From the NCBI GenBank assembly GCA_937981585.1, contig CALJOA010000006.1:1-64000 (forward strand): a DNA stretch of 64,000 nt. The letters are read 5' to 3'. This document shows positions 45,443-54,833 of the stretch, piece after piece (position 1 is the first letter of the stretch; each line of letters starts with the position of its first letter). This stretch comes from an uncultured Pirellulaceae bacterium (GTDB lineage: Bacteria; Planctomycetota; Planctomycetia; Pirellulales; Pirellulaceae). The translations under genes and the position numbers were made by a program. The notes under the pieces are model-generated. The model did not search any database and was not told the origin of the DNA. It was given only the letters and a program-made list of their open reading frames with translations.

Positions 45443-46750
45443 ATGAGCCAATCCCCAGCCGCAAACGACGTCGCTGCCCGGAATGCGGTCGTATTGGTGG
45501 TCGATGGTTTGAGCGCCGCGATGCTGGGCGCCTACGGGAATACCTGGTTCGAAACAGCCAACCTGAATCGATTGGCTTCGCAATCACTGCTGTTCGATTT
45601 CGCGTTTGCCAGCTCGACCAACCTGAAAGAATCGTATCGCCGGTTCTGGAATCCGGATAAGAGGTTTGACCAAAAAACGGGTGGCCAAAATCGTGAAGGC
45701 TTGATCGATTCGATCGCCAAACTGGGTGCAACAACTTGCCTGTTGACCGATGAACCGGTGCTGGCTGACTTGAACCTGACTGATTCTTTTGATCACGTTG
45801 CTCAAATCGATTCTCCGGTAGTAAATGAGATCGCCAGCGACGTCGGCCAAACCGAGTTAGCAAACTTCTTTGCCCAAGCGGCCAGCTGGCTCGCCGATTT
45901 GGAACCGGGAAGTCTTGCCTGGATTCATTCACGGGGATTGACCGGTGCTTGGGACGCACCGCATGCGATGCGAGCCGGTTTGGTGGGTGAAGGCGATCCC
46001 GTCCCGGGAACGTTTTATCAGCCGCCAAAGGGAAGGTTCGATTTGGAGCAAGACGATCCCGATGACTTGCTTGGATTTCAACAAGCCGCTGCCGCACAGG
46101 TTATGTTGCTGGATCAGTTTCTTGGAATTCTTCTGGACTTGATGGAATCCGATCCGTTTTGGCAATCGACGCTTCTGTGTTTTACTTCGACGCGTGGGTA
46201 CCCGTTGGGGGAACATGGAATCTTGGGGCACAACCATGTCCAAGGCGATGAGATTCTTTCAAATTATAACGAGTCGGTTCACGTACCAATGATGATCTCA
46301 GCGCCCAATACTGCCGAGTTCAACGATTTTCGGTCATTGAGAAACAGAAGTCTGCGGCAAACCGATTTGATCAACGAGTGCCTGATCGATTGGTTTGCAG
46401 ACGACCCCAGTCAATTCGTTGGCCGAATTCAGTCATTGGCGTTCGGTGCTCCCGAGTTATGCGACCAGGCGATCGTGATTAAGTCCGAGGGTGGTGAGAG
46501 TTGTTCGGTTTCGATTCAAACTCACGCTTGGAAGTTGATCAAATCGTTCGGAAACGACGACGCACAATCGAATGACGTCGAACTTTATGCCAAACCGGAC
46601 GATCGTTGGGAGGTCAACGATGTCAGCCGGCGATGCCCTCAAATCGTAGAATCGCTATCTCGGATCCTCGACCAATGGCTCAAAGAAGGAGCTTTGAGTG
46701 GTTCTGGGGGTTTGGGTTTGGGTGAAGCTCTTTGGACCCGAGCCAATTGA
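45443..46750 (+). CDS. Sulfatase/phosphatase-fold protein with degenerate active site
   Basis: A 435-residue member of the alkaline-phosphatase/sulfatase superfamily judged by AVVLVVDGLSAAMLGAYG, then NLNRLASQSLLFDFAF and the FTSTRGYPLGEHGILGH region. Key residues are missing. The metal-binding DD is a single Asp (VVDGL), the formylglycine Cys region reads SSTNLKESYR without Cys, and the SDHG metal motif is STRG. No signal peptide is seen. It is therefore probably a non-catalytic or repurposed fold. It diverges from pyrE by about 120 bases. Confidence 0.75.
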   Translation: MSQSPAANDVAARNAVVLVVDGLSAAMLGAYGNTWFETANLNRLASQSLLFDFAFASSTNLKESYRRFWNPDKRFDQKTGGQNREGLIDSIAKLGATTCLLTDEPVLADLNLTDSFDHVAQIDSPVVNEIASDVGQTELANFFAQAASWLADLEPGSLAWIHSRGLTGAWDAPHAMRAGLVGEGDPVPGTFYQPPKGRFDLEQDDPDDLLGFQQAAAAQVMLLDQFLGILLDLMESDPFWQSTLLCFTSTRGYPLGEHGILGHNHVQGDEILSNYNESVHVPMMISAPNTAEFNDFRSLRNRSLRQTDLINECLIDWFADDPSQFVGRIQSLAFGAPELCDQAIVIKSEGGESCSVSIQTHAWKLIKSFGNDDAQSNDVELYAKPDDRWEVNDVSRRCPQIVESLSRILDQWLKEGALSGSGGLGLGEALWTRAN

Positions 46751-46898
46751 GTGCGACTTGAATCTGGAGTGGTCGGAAGTGCTATCATCGGCCTGTTGGG
46801 CTAGTTGGTTGAACCCACGATTGGTACAGTTCGCCTGCGTTTTATAGGGAAATTGTCGTTTCCTTTCTAGGCCAACTCCCGTCGATGCAGGCAAGCAA

Positions 46899-49800
46899 AT
46901 GTTCGGACATGGACGTCCGCATTTCGTTCACCCTTTTTGCGCGCTGCTGATTGCAGCGACCGCGATCTTCTCTGCGCCGAAGTGCGCGCCAATTTCGAAT
47001 TCAAATTCCGTTTGGGCGCAGGAAGTCCGCCAGAAAAGTCGCGATTCGGACTCGGGCCAAGGCCCGTCCCAACGATCGGCTAACACGGCAGTGGGACCAG
47101 AGTCGGAGCAGGTCACTACCAAGCTTAGATTCTCGTGGGGCGGCGGTGACCCGCAGACTTGGCGAGGAAAAATCTCGACCGGGGATTCAGGCGGTACGAT
47201 TTCTAGTGTGGCTCCGTTGGGAGTGACGTTGGATGCTACGGCGTCGGTCAGGCTTGTCGGTAAGGACGTTGAGATCAATCATTGGTCGCCAACAAACTAT
47301 GGGGGAGCCGATCTGGTTTTGACTGGTTCTCCAGACACTAGAATTTATTTCCAGTTGACTTCAATCGAGAATCCTCAGTCGGCTATAAAGCAAACCATTA
47401 CGATTGGTCAACTAAATGATCAAATGGTTGCCGCAGAACTGGACGCGTCGGGCAACCGGTTTTCTGTCTCACGAGCGCCGGGAGATCGGCTCGGAGTTGA
47501 ATTTGAAAAACAGCATTTGATATTCGAACCGGGTGAACTGTTTCGCGTTTCAATCCAACCCAAGCTGACGGGATTGGCGACCAAGGCGGCGAACTGTCGA
47601 GTCAAAGTTGTCTTGGCGGGGTCTACGGGCGTTGGCGCGCGAGCAATCTATTCGAAGTCAGTCCCATTTAAGCTGGACGAAAACGGTTCCGCCGCGGCGC
47701 CGATTGAGTTGGAGATTCCTGTTCCCAAGCAGGAAGAAGTCTATGACATGATGCTGGAGTTGGAGCCGGTTTGGTATCAAGCTTCTTTCGCTTCCAAATC
47801 CAATAGCATCAAGCGAAGCGTTCAATTCATTGTTTTAGACGAACGGCTTGAAGCTGCGGATCCGCAGCGTCGTTGGCGACAGGTTTCGGTAGCTGATCCA
47901 GCCGACTTTGGTCATTCAGAAGCTGCAGCCTGGAACCAGATTCCAAAACTAGGAAGAACTGGTCGAAGTTCGCTTGGCAACGAACTGCGTTCGCCAACAA
48001 TCGTTGGTCAGGAAACGCTTGTGACGCTTGGAGCTGGCGGTTGGCAGGCGATTCCGTTGACAGTTGGAAAACTGGGCGAGCCACACGTGGTCGAGTTGGA
48101 ATACGTATCGGGTCGTGAGATCGCAGTCGGACTGAGTCTTCTTCAACCCGATGCATCGGGAGAGATACCGCTTTACGGTTTTGATTCAGGTATTTTTACG
48201 CCGGATTCGCTGGTCACGCGCGAGTCAAAATCGTCGATTCCTCAAACGATTGAGCACCACCGAATAACGGTTTGGCCAAACACGAAAACACCGTATCTGC
48301 TAGTCGCCAATCGACACGCCAACCAATCGGTAACCATCGGAAAAGTGCGCGTGTTCGCAGGTCCGACTGAGTTGCCCGCCAGAGAATTAAAATCGACTCA
48401 GCGAAATAGTCGAAAGCTGATGGCGTTTTACGAGTCACCGCTCTTCGCCGAGAACTTTGCTTCGCTGGCACAAACGGATGATGAGATTGCTGAGCCGCTT
48501 GACGATTGGCGAATGTTCTACATCGGAGCAAGTCGCCTGATCGAGTATCTCAAAGCCAACTCTTACCGCGGCGCGTTCATTACGGTCGCCTGTGATGGAA
48601 GTTCCATTTATCCAAGCAACTATCTGGCTTCGACGCCCAAGCACGACAATGGCACGTTCTTCAAATCCGGTCAGGATCCGATTCGAAAAGACGTTTTGGA
48701 GATGCTGTTTCGGATGTTCGAACGGGAAGGTCTAACGCTGGTCCCGTCTTTGGCGCTCTCGTCGCCGTTACCTGAGGTTGAGTCGTTGCGAGGTTCAGGG
48801 GCAGCGGGAAAGGTCAATGGTTTCGATCTGGTCGATCTGAATTCCAGCGTTCGACAACAAGCGATCGGTGATGGGTTGCCGGTGTACAATCCGCTCGATC
48901 GTCAAATGCAACAGGCAGTTACCCGAGTCGTCCAGGAAATTGCTGAGCGATACAAGACGCAAGGGTCGTTCGGAGGCATCGCGATCGTTTGTCGCCCCGA
49001 CACCTACAGCTTGCTGCCGGGGCGGCAGTGGGGATATGACAATTTGACTGTAACAGAATTCATCGAGTCGCAATCGGATCTCACCACAAAGCAACTTGAT
49101 GAAGTACGGGCTTCGTTGACCAGCGCCTATCGGAAACAGTGGACTCAGTGGCGTGCCGACAGGATGACGAGTTGGTATCAAGACATGTTGTCAACGGTTC
49201 GTCAATCTGTTCCCGGGGGGACGCTGTATCTTGCTCCAGTAGATCTTTATCGGAATCAAGAGACGGCTTCGGCGCTTAGCCCGAGCCTGCATGTTTCGAA
49301 CGATTTTGAGCAAGTCATGTTGCATGTCGGATTGGATCTGGAGCGATTGCAAAACAACAGCGGCATATCGAAGTCAAAACCAGTTGAAGGCATTGTGTTG
49401 CTCAATCCGCATCGAGTCGCACCCGAAGAGTCGTTTGCATCAAAGCGAGTGGACTACACAGTCGAGCACTCCCAGCAAGCGAAACAGTTCTTTGGAAACG
49501 CGAACTACAAGGGGGATCTGTTTACGCATCGAATCGCATGGGCTCACTTTGCGCAACTGCAGCAGCAAAGTCCGTTTGGAACACAGGCATCAAATCTCGT
49601 GCGGCTTCAGCCGATGTCGCCGGTCGGACAGTTCAATCGACGCCGTTTTGTCGAAGCGATTAAAGAGCGAGATTCCAGATTGTTGGTCGATGGTGGTGTC
49701 GTGATGACGTTTGGTCAGGAAGCAGCGCTTACAGACATGATGAGTGTCTTTAACCAGCTTCCCGATGAGCCGTTTACCGATGTCATTCCGGCTACCGCCC

Positions 49801-51092
49801 GGTTGCTTGACGATGCTCAAACCAGCTTGGCAATGAATTCGCTTCCGATCGCGGTTCGTCAATTGAATTCGCCATCGGGATCCTATTTCTACGTCGCCAA
49901 TGCCTCGCCTTGGCCACTCCAAATCCGGGCGACAATAAACTCCGACGGCAATGAACTCTCTAACGTTCCCGAAGTCGAATCGTTTTCGAAACAGAAGCTG
50001 GCGGTCCGACGGGTATTGGATAAATCGTCCCCATCGGAGCAAGGGGCTCAAACAAGCGGCGACTACGAGGTCGTTTTTGAAATCCCAGCCTATGGATTGC
50101 GGGGTGGACGTTCGTTGACGGCTGGTTTCTCAATTGAAGACTTTGAGTTTACGCTACCCGAAGGCGCTGACAAAGTTTTCAAGAAGCAGGTTTATGCTTT
50201 GGAAGCCAAGCTGATTAAGGCTAACAATCCAGACCCAGTTTCGGCAATTGACAATCCGGGATTCGAATCTTCAGGGCAACCTTCGCTCGACGGGTGGGAC
50301 CTGGGCCAACAAGCAACCAGCAAGATAAAACTTAGTTCGTCAGACTCGATTGCCCCTGGACAATCAGGAACCGGTGCATTGGTCATGAGTAATGACGGAA
50401 ATTCGCCGGTCTGGATTCGAAGCAATGCATTCTCAGGGCCGGAGACAGGCCGGATTTCGATTTCTGTCTGGCTGAGAATTGACGAAAACGCTCCTCAACC
50501 TCCGCTGCGATTGGCTGTCGAAGGAAAGTCCAAAGGCGGCAATTATTACCGGTTCGGTTCGGTGGGAAGTCTATCACCTGACCCGGCGATCAACCAAGTC
50601 GATTCTCAGTGGAAACGGTTCGCCGTTCACTTCGATGATTTGCCAATCGAAGGGTTGTCCAACGTGCGCGTCGGGTTTGATCTGATGGGACCGGGGGAAG
50701 TACAGATCGACAACGTTCAAATCTATGATCGGTGGTTTGACGAAAATGACGCTAAAGCGATCACGCAGATTCTCGCCAGTACCAGCCCTCTGCTCTCAAA
50801 GCCTGAGACGATCGATAGTTGTCGGCGACTTTTGGAGGGTTACTGGATTGAGTTTCTTGACCGCTATGCTCAAACCGGATCACCCAATGTTGCATCCAGT
50901 TCGGCTGGAACCAGTATTCGCCAGGCCGACGTGCCTGAAGAAGTCTCTCGTGAACCCGCCAGCGCTGAAGAGTTTTATCAGCCCAACCAATACGAGCAGG
51001 GCGAAGTTTGGAACCCGGAAGAAAAGCCTCGCATCCCAATGTTCCGACGGCTACGAAATCTCGTTCCCGCTCGCAAGCCGCAACTGCGATAA
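46899..51092 (+). CDS. Very large exported protein with glycoside-hydrolase-like middle region
   Basis: 1397 residues with a signal peptide (about 1-41, ends SVWAQ). Residues about 540-830 look like a TIM-barrel of the family-10-glycosylhydrolase-like kind found in planctomycetes (YIGASRLIEYLKANSYRG, LVPSLALSSPLP, GGIAIVCRPD). About 1119-1280 forms a beta-sandwich similar to carbohydrate-binding modules (NPGFESSGQPSLDGW to VQIDNVQIYDRWF). The C-terminal tail is Pro/Arg-rich. No catalytic acid pair can be confirmed by eye, so an enzymatic role is only possible. The start is ATG 46899, and its end approaches lpxK in the opposite direction by 10 bases. Confidence 0.75.
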   Translation: MFGHGRPHFVHPFCALLIAATAIFSAPKCAPISNSNSVWAQEVRQKSRDSDSGQGPSQRSANTAVGPESEQVTTKLRFSWGGGDPQTWRGKISTGDSGGTISSVAPLGVTLDATASVRLVGKDVEINHWSPTNYGGADLVLTGSPDTRIYFQLTSIENPQSAIKQTITIGQLNDQMVAAELDASGNRFSVSRAPGDRLGVEFEKQHLIFEPGELFRVSIQPKLTGLATKAANCRVKVVLAGSTGVGARAIYSKSVPFKLDENGSAAAPIELEIPVPKQEEVYDMMLELEPVWYQASFASKSNSIKRSVQFIVLDERLEAADPQRRWRQVSVADPADFGHSEAAAWNQIPKLGRTGRSSLGNELRSPTIVGQETLVTLGAGGWQAIPLTVGKLGEPHVVELEYVSGREIAVGLSLLQPDASGEIPLYGFDSGIFTPDSLVTRESKSSIPQTIEHHRITVWPNTKTPYLLVANRHANQSVTIGKVRVFAGPTELPARELKSTQRNSRKLMAFYESPLFAENFASLAQTDDEIAEPLDDWRMFYIGASRLIEYLKANSYRGAFITVACDGSSIYPSNYLASTPKHDNGTFFKSGQDPIRKDVLEMLFRMFEREGLTLVPSLALSSPLPEVESLRGSGAAGKVNGFDLVDLNSSVRQQAIGDGLPVYNPLDRQMQQAVTRVVQEIAERYKTQGSFGGIAIVCRPDTYSLLPGRQWGYDNLTVTEFIESQSDLTTKQLDEVRASLTSAYRKQWTQWRADRMTSWYQDMLSTVRQSVPGGTLYLAPVDLYRNQETASALSPSLHVSNDFEQVMLHVGLDLERLQNNSGISKSKPVEGIVLLNPHRVAPEESFASKRVDYTVEHSQQAKQFFGNANYKGDLFTHRIAWAHFAQLQQQSPFGTQASNLVRLQPMSPVGQFNRRRFVEAIKERDSRLLVDGGVVMTFGQEAALTDMMSVFNQLPDEPFTDVIPATARLLDDAQTSLAMNSLPIAVRQLNSPSGSYFYVANASPWPLQIRATINSDGNELSNVPEVESFSKQKLAVRRVLDKSSPSEQGAQTSGDYEVVFEIPAYGLRGGRSLTAGFSIEDFEFTLPEGADKVFKKQVYALEAKLIKANNPDPVSAIDNPGFESSGQPSLDGWDLGQQATSKIKLSSSDSIAPGQSGTGALVMSNDGNSPVWIRSNAFSGPETGRISISVWLRIDENAPQPPLRLAVEGKSKGGNYYRFGSVGSLSPDPAINQVDSQWKRFAVHFDDLPIEGLSNVRVGFDLMGPGEVQIDNVQIYDRWFDENDAKAITQILASTSPLLSKPETIDSCRRLLEGYWIEFLDRYAQTGSPNVASSSAGTSIRQADVPEEVSREPASAEEFYQPNQYEQGEVWNPEEKPRIPMFRRLRNLVPARKPQLR

Positions 51093-51102
51093 GGTTCAGT
51101 TT

Positions 51103-52170
51103 TTACTTTACTTGAAAAATCGCCCGTGTGAATTCTGCTTCACCCGAAACAAATTCGACATCGATCAAAATCGCATAAACAGGAAGCGATCCGATCCGAT
51201 TGGTTCCGATCTTGACCAGGTCTTTGTGAGTGCAGATCAGAGCTTCGGCTCCGGATTGATTGGCTTTGTCGGCCAGCATCTCAACATCACTGCGCGTGAA
51301 TTGATGATGATCTGGAAAAAACTCGCGTCCACAAATCTGCAAATTGATCTCTTCAAGCGAACTGGCAAAGCTCGCGGGGTTGCCAATCCCACAGAACATA
51401 AAAACGGGTTTCCCGTTGAGTACTTCGACGTCCAGCTTTGATCCATCGGATTGTAAGAGATTGGTGAAAGCCGTTCTCGTACTCGCCGTTGGCACATCGG
51501 GCGCGTGTTTAGAGATGCGGTCGAAAATTGCTGTTAGGGCGCCTGCTGAGACCAGATTCACTCGGGTAACGATGATGAAATTGCATCGGCAAAGATTCGA
51601 CTCTGGTTCGCGTAGTAGACCACGCGGTAATAGTCGGTCGTGTCCAAACGGGTTAGTCGCATCGATCAAGACAATGTCGAAGTCACGATGCAGTTGGCGA
51701 TGTTGAAAACCATCGTCCAGCACAATGATCTGCGATTCAAGCTCCTCGACTGCAATCTGAGACATGCTGAACCGATCGGGATCCTGTAAATGAGGGACGT
51801 CGGGAAGTCGATCTTCCATTTCGATCGCTTCATCGTTGCGCCCACCAGAATCGCCTGGGGCAGAGTACCCTCGGCTGATCAACACTACACGCAGGCCACG
51901 TTGACGAATCTGTTTCGCGATCCAGATCACCAGTGGCGTTTTGCCGGTGCCACCGGTCGTCAGGTTTCCCACGGAGATTACCGGAATTGAAGCTCTTTTG
52001 ACGACCTCTGTATCTCGGTGTTTGATCGCTCGATCAAACTTTCGATTTCGAGTCTGAACTACGATTCGATAAACAGGCGTCAGGCAGCCGAGCCCCATTC
52101 GGACAATTGAGGCAAAAACTCCTTTTCGATTGCCGCTAATAATATCGAGTAGTTGGTCACGGCTGAGCAT
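51103..52170 (-). CDS. lpxK: Tetraacyldisaccharide 4'-kinase LpxK
   Basis: Phosphorylates the 4' position of the lipid A precursor at the inner membrane. It is 355 residues. The unusual Walker A is SVGNLTTGGTGKTPL (66-80). LISRGYS, LDDGFQHRQLHRDFDIVLID (shortened: DDGFQHR plus D-V-D) and FCGIGNPASF are all family signatures. Its presence indicates lipid A-type lipopolysaccharide in this planctomycete. It is monocistronic by position. Confidence 0.95.
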   Translation of the reverse strand: MLSRDQLLDIISGNRKGVFASIVRMGLGCLTPVYRIVVQTRNRKFDRAIKHRDTEVVKRASIPVISVGNLTTGGTGKTPLVIWIAKQIRQRGLRVVLISRGYSAPGDSGGRNDEAIEMEDRLPDVPHLQDPDRFSMSQIAVEELESQIIVLDDGFQHRQLHRDFDIVLIDATNPFGHDRLLPRGLLREPESNLCRCNFIIVTRVNLVSAGALTAIFDRISKHAPDVPTASTRTAFTNLLQSDGSKLDVEVLNGKPVFMFCGIGNPASFASSLEEINLQICGREFFPDHHQFTRSDVEMLADKANQSGAEALICTHKDLVKIGTNRIGSLPVYAILIDVEFVSGEAEFTRAIFQVK

Positions 52171-52714
52171 GGCTAAACAGTAAGCAGAGCATCTGTTTTG
52201 ATCAACTGGGTCAGACGAGTACGTTAGTTAGACATTTAGACATCTCGGCTTTGGCACTAAATGTCAACTCGCCGGATTACGAACTGTTACATCTCGCATT
52301 ACCGGCGAAATGAATAGATTCAGTCTCAGGCGATTGATGCTAACGAGATGGAACCGCAGCTGCGCTCGGACCGTCAAAGTCACCAAATCGTCGCGCCGCA
52401 AAGCCGTTAGGACACACCATAGCCGTCAAGAAGCGAAAACCAAGCCAAACCCAGACTACGTTCAGTTCTGTTGCAAGCGTTCGTGCTAGCACGCAAATTC
52501 GTTAGAACTTGCGACTTAGTTCTCGCATCGGCCCAATCGTTTGACGATTCCCGATACAGGTCGTACCCGATCTGTTTCGGGTTCGACCGCTTGGATGAAA
52601 TCCTGGTTTGGGTTTCGTCCGATCGCGAATCACTTACTGGGTTGAATTATCAACGAAGTAATTCGCACTTTGTTCCGCCAAATAGTTGCTCTGACCCAGA
52701 CAAAGAACGAAACC
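52171..52714. other. Intergenic region without a recognised gene
   Basis: About 540 bases between divergent lpxK and the next exported protein. I see no frame with domain features, no palindrome family and no terminator. It is presumably a promoter region for both genes. Confidence 0.4.
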
Positions 52715-54520
52715 ATGAAAAGAAAACAACTGCTTAATTTGTTTTTACTCGGATTGATTAGCTGCGGCTTGTTGACCACTAATGCACAAGCACAAAAGGC
52801 GTTCGGCTCAGTGACAAATTTTCAGGACGATTCTCCGTTCCCAAGCGGCGATGATGATTCACCGTTCGCTCAAGAGGAATCTCCTTTCCCAGATGAGCCT
52901 GGGGTTGATGCGGAGCTTCCCAAGCCGCCAGCTCAGGATCGTACGATCGAAGACGATCTACCAGAGAGGTTCAGCTCCAATGATGTTTCCGATTCGCAAG
53001 AGCAGAATATCATGATTAATTCGCGCTACGCTGGTTGGCAAGGCGCTGCGATGGGCGCCGGTGACGATCGTGTCGGCGACGAGTTGAGGGCCAATTGGCT
53101 GATGGTCGATAACAACGGTCGTTTTGAAGGCAAAGTAATTCCTGGAGAGGGTGCCGACGTGAGTCGGATGAACGTCTTCCTGATGAATATGGGCCGGCTT
53201 GTTAAGCAGACAGCGCTCGATGAATCAGGGCGCTTTGAGTTCAACAACGTGCGCCAAGGAGCATATGCGTTGGTCGGCTGGGGTGACAAGGGATTCTTCG
53301 CTTTTGGTGTGAACATTCTCGCCAGCAATCCTAAGGCTGTAGGAGAAATCAAAAACAGAATTACGGTGACGGCATTCCAGAATCGGACGACAATCAACAC
53401 CGACTGGATCAGCCACTACTCTGCGCAAGTTGCATATCGAGTCTATGGGCGTTATCCAGTGGGCGAAGGTCCCGACGATCCTGCCAGGCTATACGGTTTC
53501 CGCGGTCTTGTTAACAACTTTCCAGACGGGATTCCAGCGACTTCAATTTCGAGTCACCGCGTTGAAACAACTGCAGATGGCCGTTTGGTCGGTCGAGTGC
53601 ATCAAATGAATTCGATCAGTGGTCGTCCTGTTGACGTTCGCACCACCAAAGTTCTGTTGCTACAAGGCGATGATGTCGTGGCTTCAACATCGACAGACAA
53701 CTATGGAGTTTTCGAATTCCAACAAGTTCCCAGTGGAAGCTACGGTGTCGTGGCTGCCGGAGTCGATGGTGTCGGGCTGATCGGAATTACGGTTGGTGAT
53801 TCTAAAGATGCCATGAACGACCAAGGCGTGTTGATTGCCGACGGCGAATATCCGATAGATTTTACCTTGGTTTCATCCGAGACGATGGGATGGCTCAACC
53901 ACTACGCGAACGAAGTGGCTTACCGGCGCGGTTTACTTGCTCCACGACCACCAAAACCATCTAGGGCTATTGCAGACGCTGGCTTGGGGGGCGGAGTTTG
54001 CAACCACTGCGGGAATCAGGCCGGTGGGTGCAATGCCTGTCAGCAACAGTACTTGCTAAGTGCTTGCCGACAACGTGGTCTCACGTTTGAGCAGTGGCAA
54101 CAGTATTGCCAAGGCAGGAAGTTACCTGGCCACTTTTCATTCTCCGACCTTGGCAATGGCGCGCTTGTCGACAGAACGGCAGATCGAATTCGCAAGAGCA
54201 CTAACCGTCTCAACGGTGTGTTCGATCGAGCATTTTACCCGAGTGAATCCGAAGTCAATCAGCTGTTGCAAGATGCGATTCGATTGGAACGACAGTTCGA
54301 ACAGTTCAACGCGCCACGTAGATTCGCTCCTCAAGCTCAACCGTTCGGACCTCAACAGGCTTTGCCTCCGCAAGCTTTCGGGGCGCCACGCGCACCAGGT
54401 GCATCCCTACCCCTTGCTCCACAAGTTCAGTCGCCAACATACGCCATGCCAGATGCTCCGTCGCTACCCTCGATTGTCGCACCTGGTTCAGCAGAGGGCT
54501 TGAGCCAGTCCGGTTTTTAA
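52715..54520 (+). CDS. Exported protein with carboxypeptidase-regulatory-like domains
   Basis: 601 residues with a signal peptide (MKRKQLLNLFLLGLISCGLL, cleaved near AQAQK). An acidic region has repeated DDSPF/EESPFP units. Two beta-sandwich repeats follow of the regulatory-like type (NGRFEGKVIPGEG to YALVGWGDKG, about 126-200, and DGRLVGRVHQMNS to YGVVAAGVDG, about 288-365). A Cys-rich segment (CNHCGNQAGGCNACQQQ, about 425-441) and a Pro/Gln-rich tail complete it. It is probably cell-surface or periplasmic. ATG 52715 is chosen over an upstream frame start because of the signal peptide. Confidence 0.8.
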   Translation: MKRKQLLNLFLLGLISCGLLTTNAQAQKAFGSVTNFQDDSPFPSGDDDSPFAQEESPFPDEPGVDAELPKPPAQDRTIEDDLPERFSSNDVSDSQEQNIMINSRYAGWQGAAMGAGDDRVGDELRANWLMVDNNGRFEGKVIPGEGADVSRMNVFLMNMGRLVKQTALDESGRFEFNNVRQGAYALVGWGDKGFFAFGVNILASNPKAVGEIKNRITVTAFQNRTTINTDWISHYSAQVAYRVYGRYPVGEGPDDPARLYGFRGLVNNFPDGIPATSISSHRVETTADGRLVGRVHQMNSISGRPVDVRTTKVLLLQGDDVVASTSTDNYGVFEFQQVPSGSYGVVAAGVDGVGLIGITVGDSKDAMNDQGVLIADGEYPIDFTLVSSETMGWLNHYANEVAYRRGLLAPRPPKPSRAIADAGLGGGVCNHCGNQAGGCNACQQQYLLSACRQRGLTFEQWQQYCQGRKLPGHFSFSDLGNGALVDRTADRIRKSTNRLNGVFDRAFYPSESEVNQLLQDAIRLERQFEQFNAPRRFAPQAQPFGPQQALPPQAFGAPRAPGASLPLAPQVQSPTYAMPDAPSLPSIVAPGSAEGLSQSGF

Positions 54521-54567
54521 TCGTCGAAGAGCGGAGCAATTCGACAGCAATGTAGGGACAAAGAAAA

Positions 54568-54596
54568 AGCAGCGCCAACTTGGCGCTGCTTTTTTC
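54568..54596 (+). terminator. Intrinsic terminator
   Basis: Stem AGCAGCGCCA (54568-54577) with TGGCGCTGCT (54581-54590), three-base loop, then a run of T to 54596. It lies 48 bases after the stop codon of the exported protein. Confidence 0.92.
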
Positions 54597-54615
54597 ATAT
54601 CTAAATGGGTAGCTG

Positions 54616-54768
54616 AGTGGCTGGGGTCAAGCGCAGCGAGCCCTCAGCTGATATGCTGATCAAGCACCTAATCCTAATAAAAGGCGAAGTGCTCTGGGGG
54701 CTCACTACGTTCGACCCCAGCCACCCTATCACAGCTTATCTATCACAGATTCACTCCATCACAGATCC
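54616..54768. repeat. Palindromic intergenic repeat, family C, plus ATCACAG direct repeats
   Basis: GTGGCTGGGGTCAAGCGCAG (54617 on, through GAGCCCTCAG) is mirrored by CTGGGGGCTCACTACGTTCG to GACCCCAGCCAC (ending 54724). This makes an imperfect palindrome of about 32-base arms with a 45-base loop. Three copies of ATCACAG at about 54728, 54742 and 54759 follow. No gene lies here. Confidence 0.75.
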
Positions 54769-54833
54769 ACCCTGTCCCAATTTCACATTTTTTCATGAAA
54801 GCAATTGGGCTTATTGGGTGAGATTACATCGCA

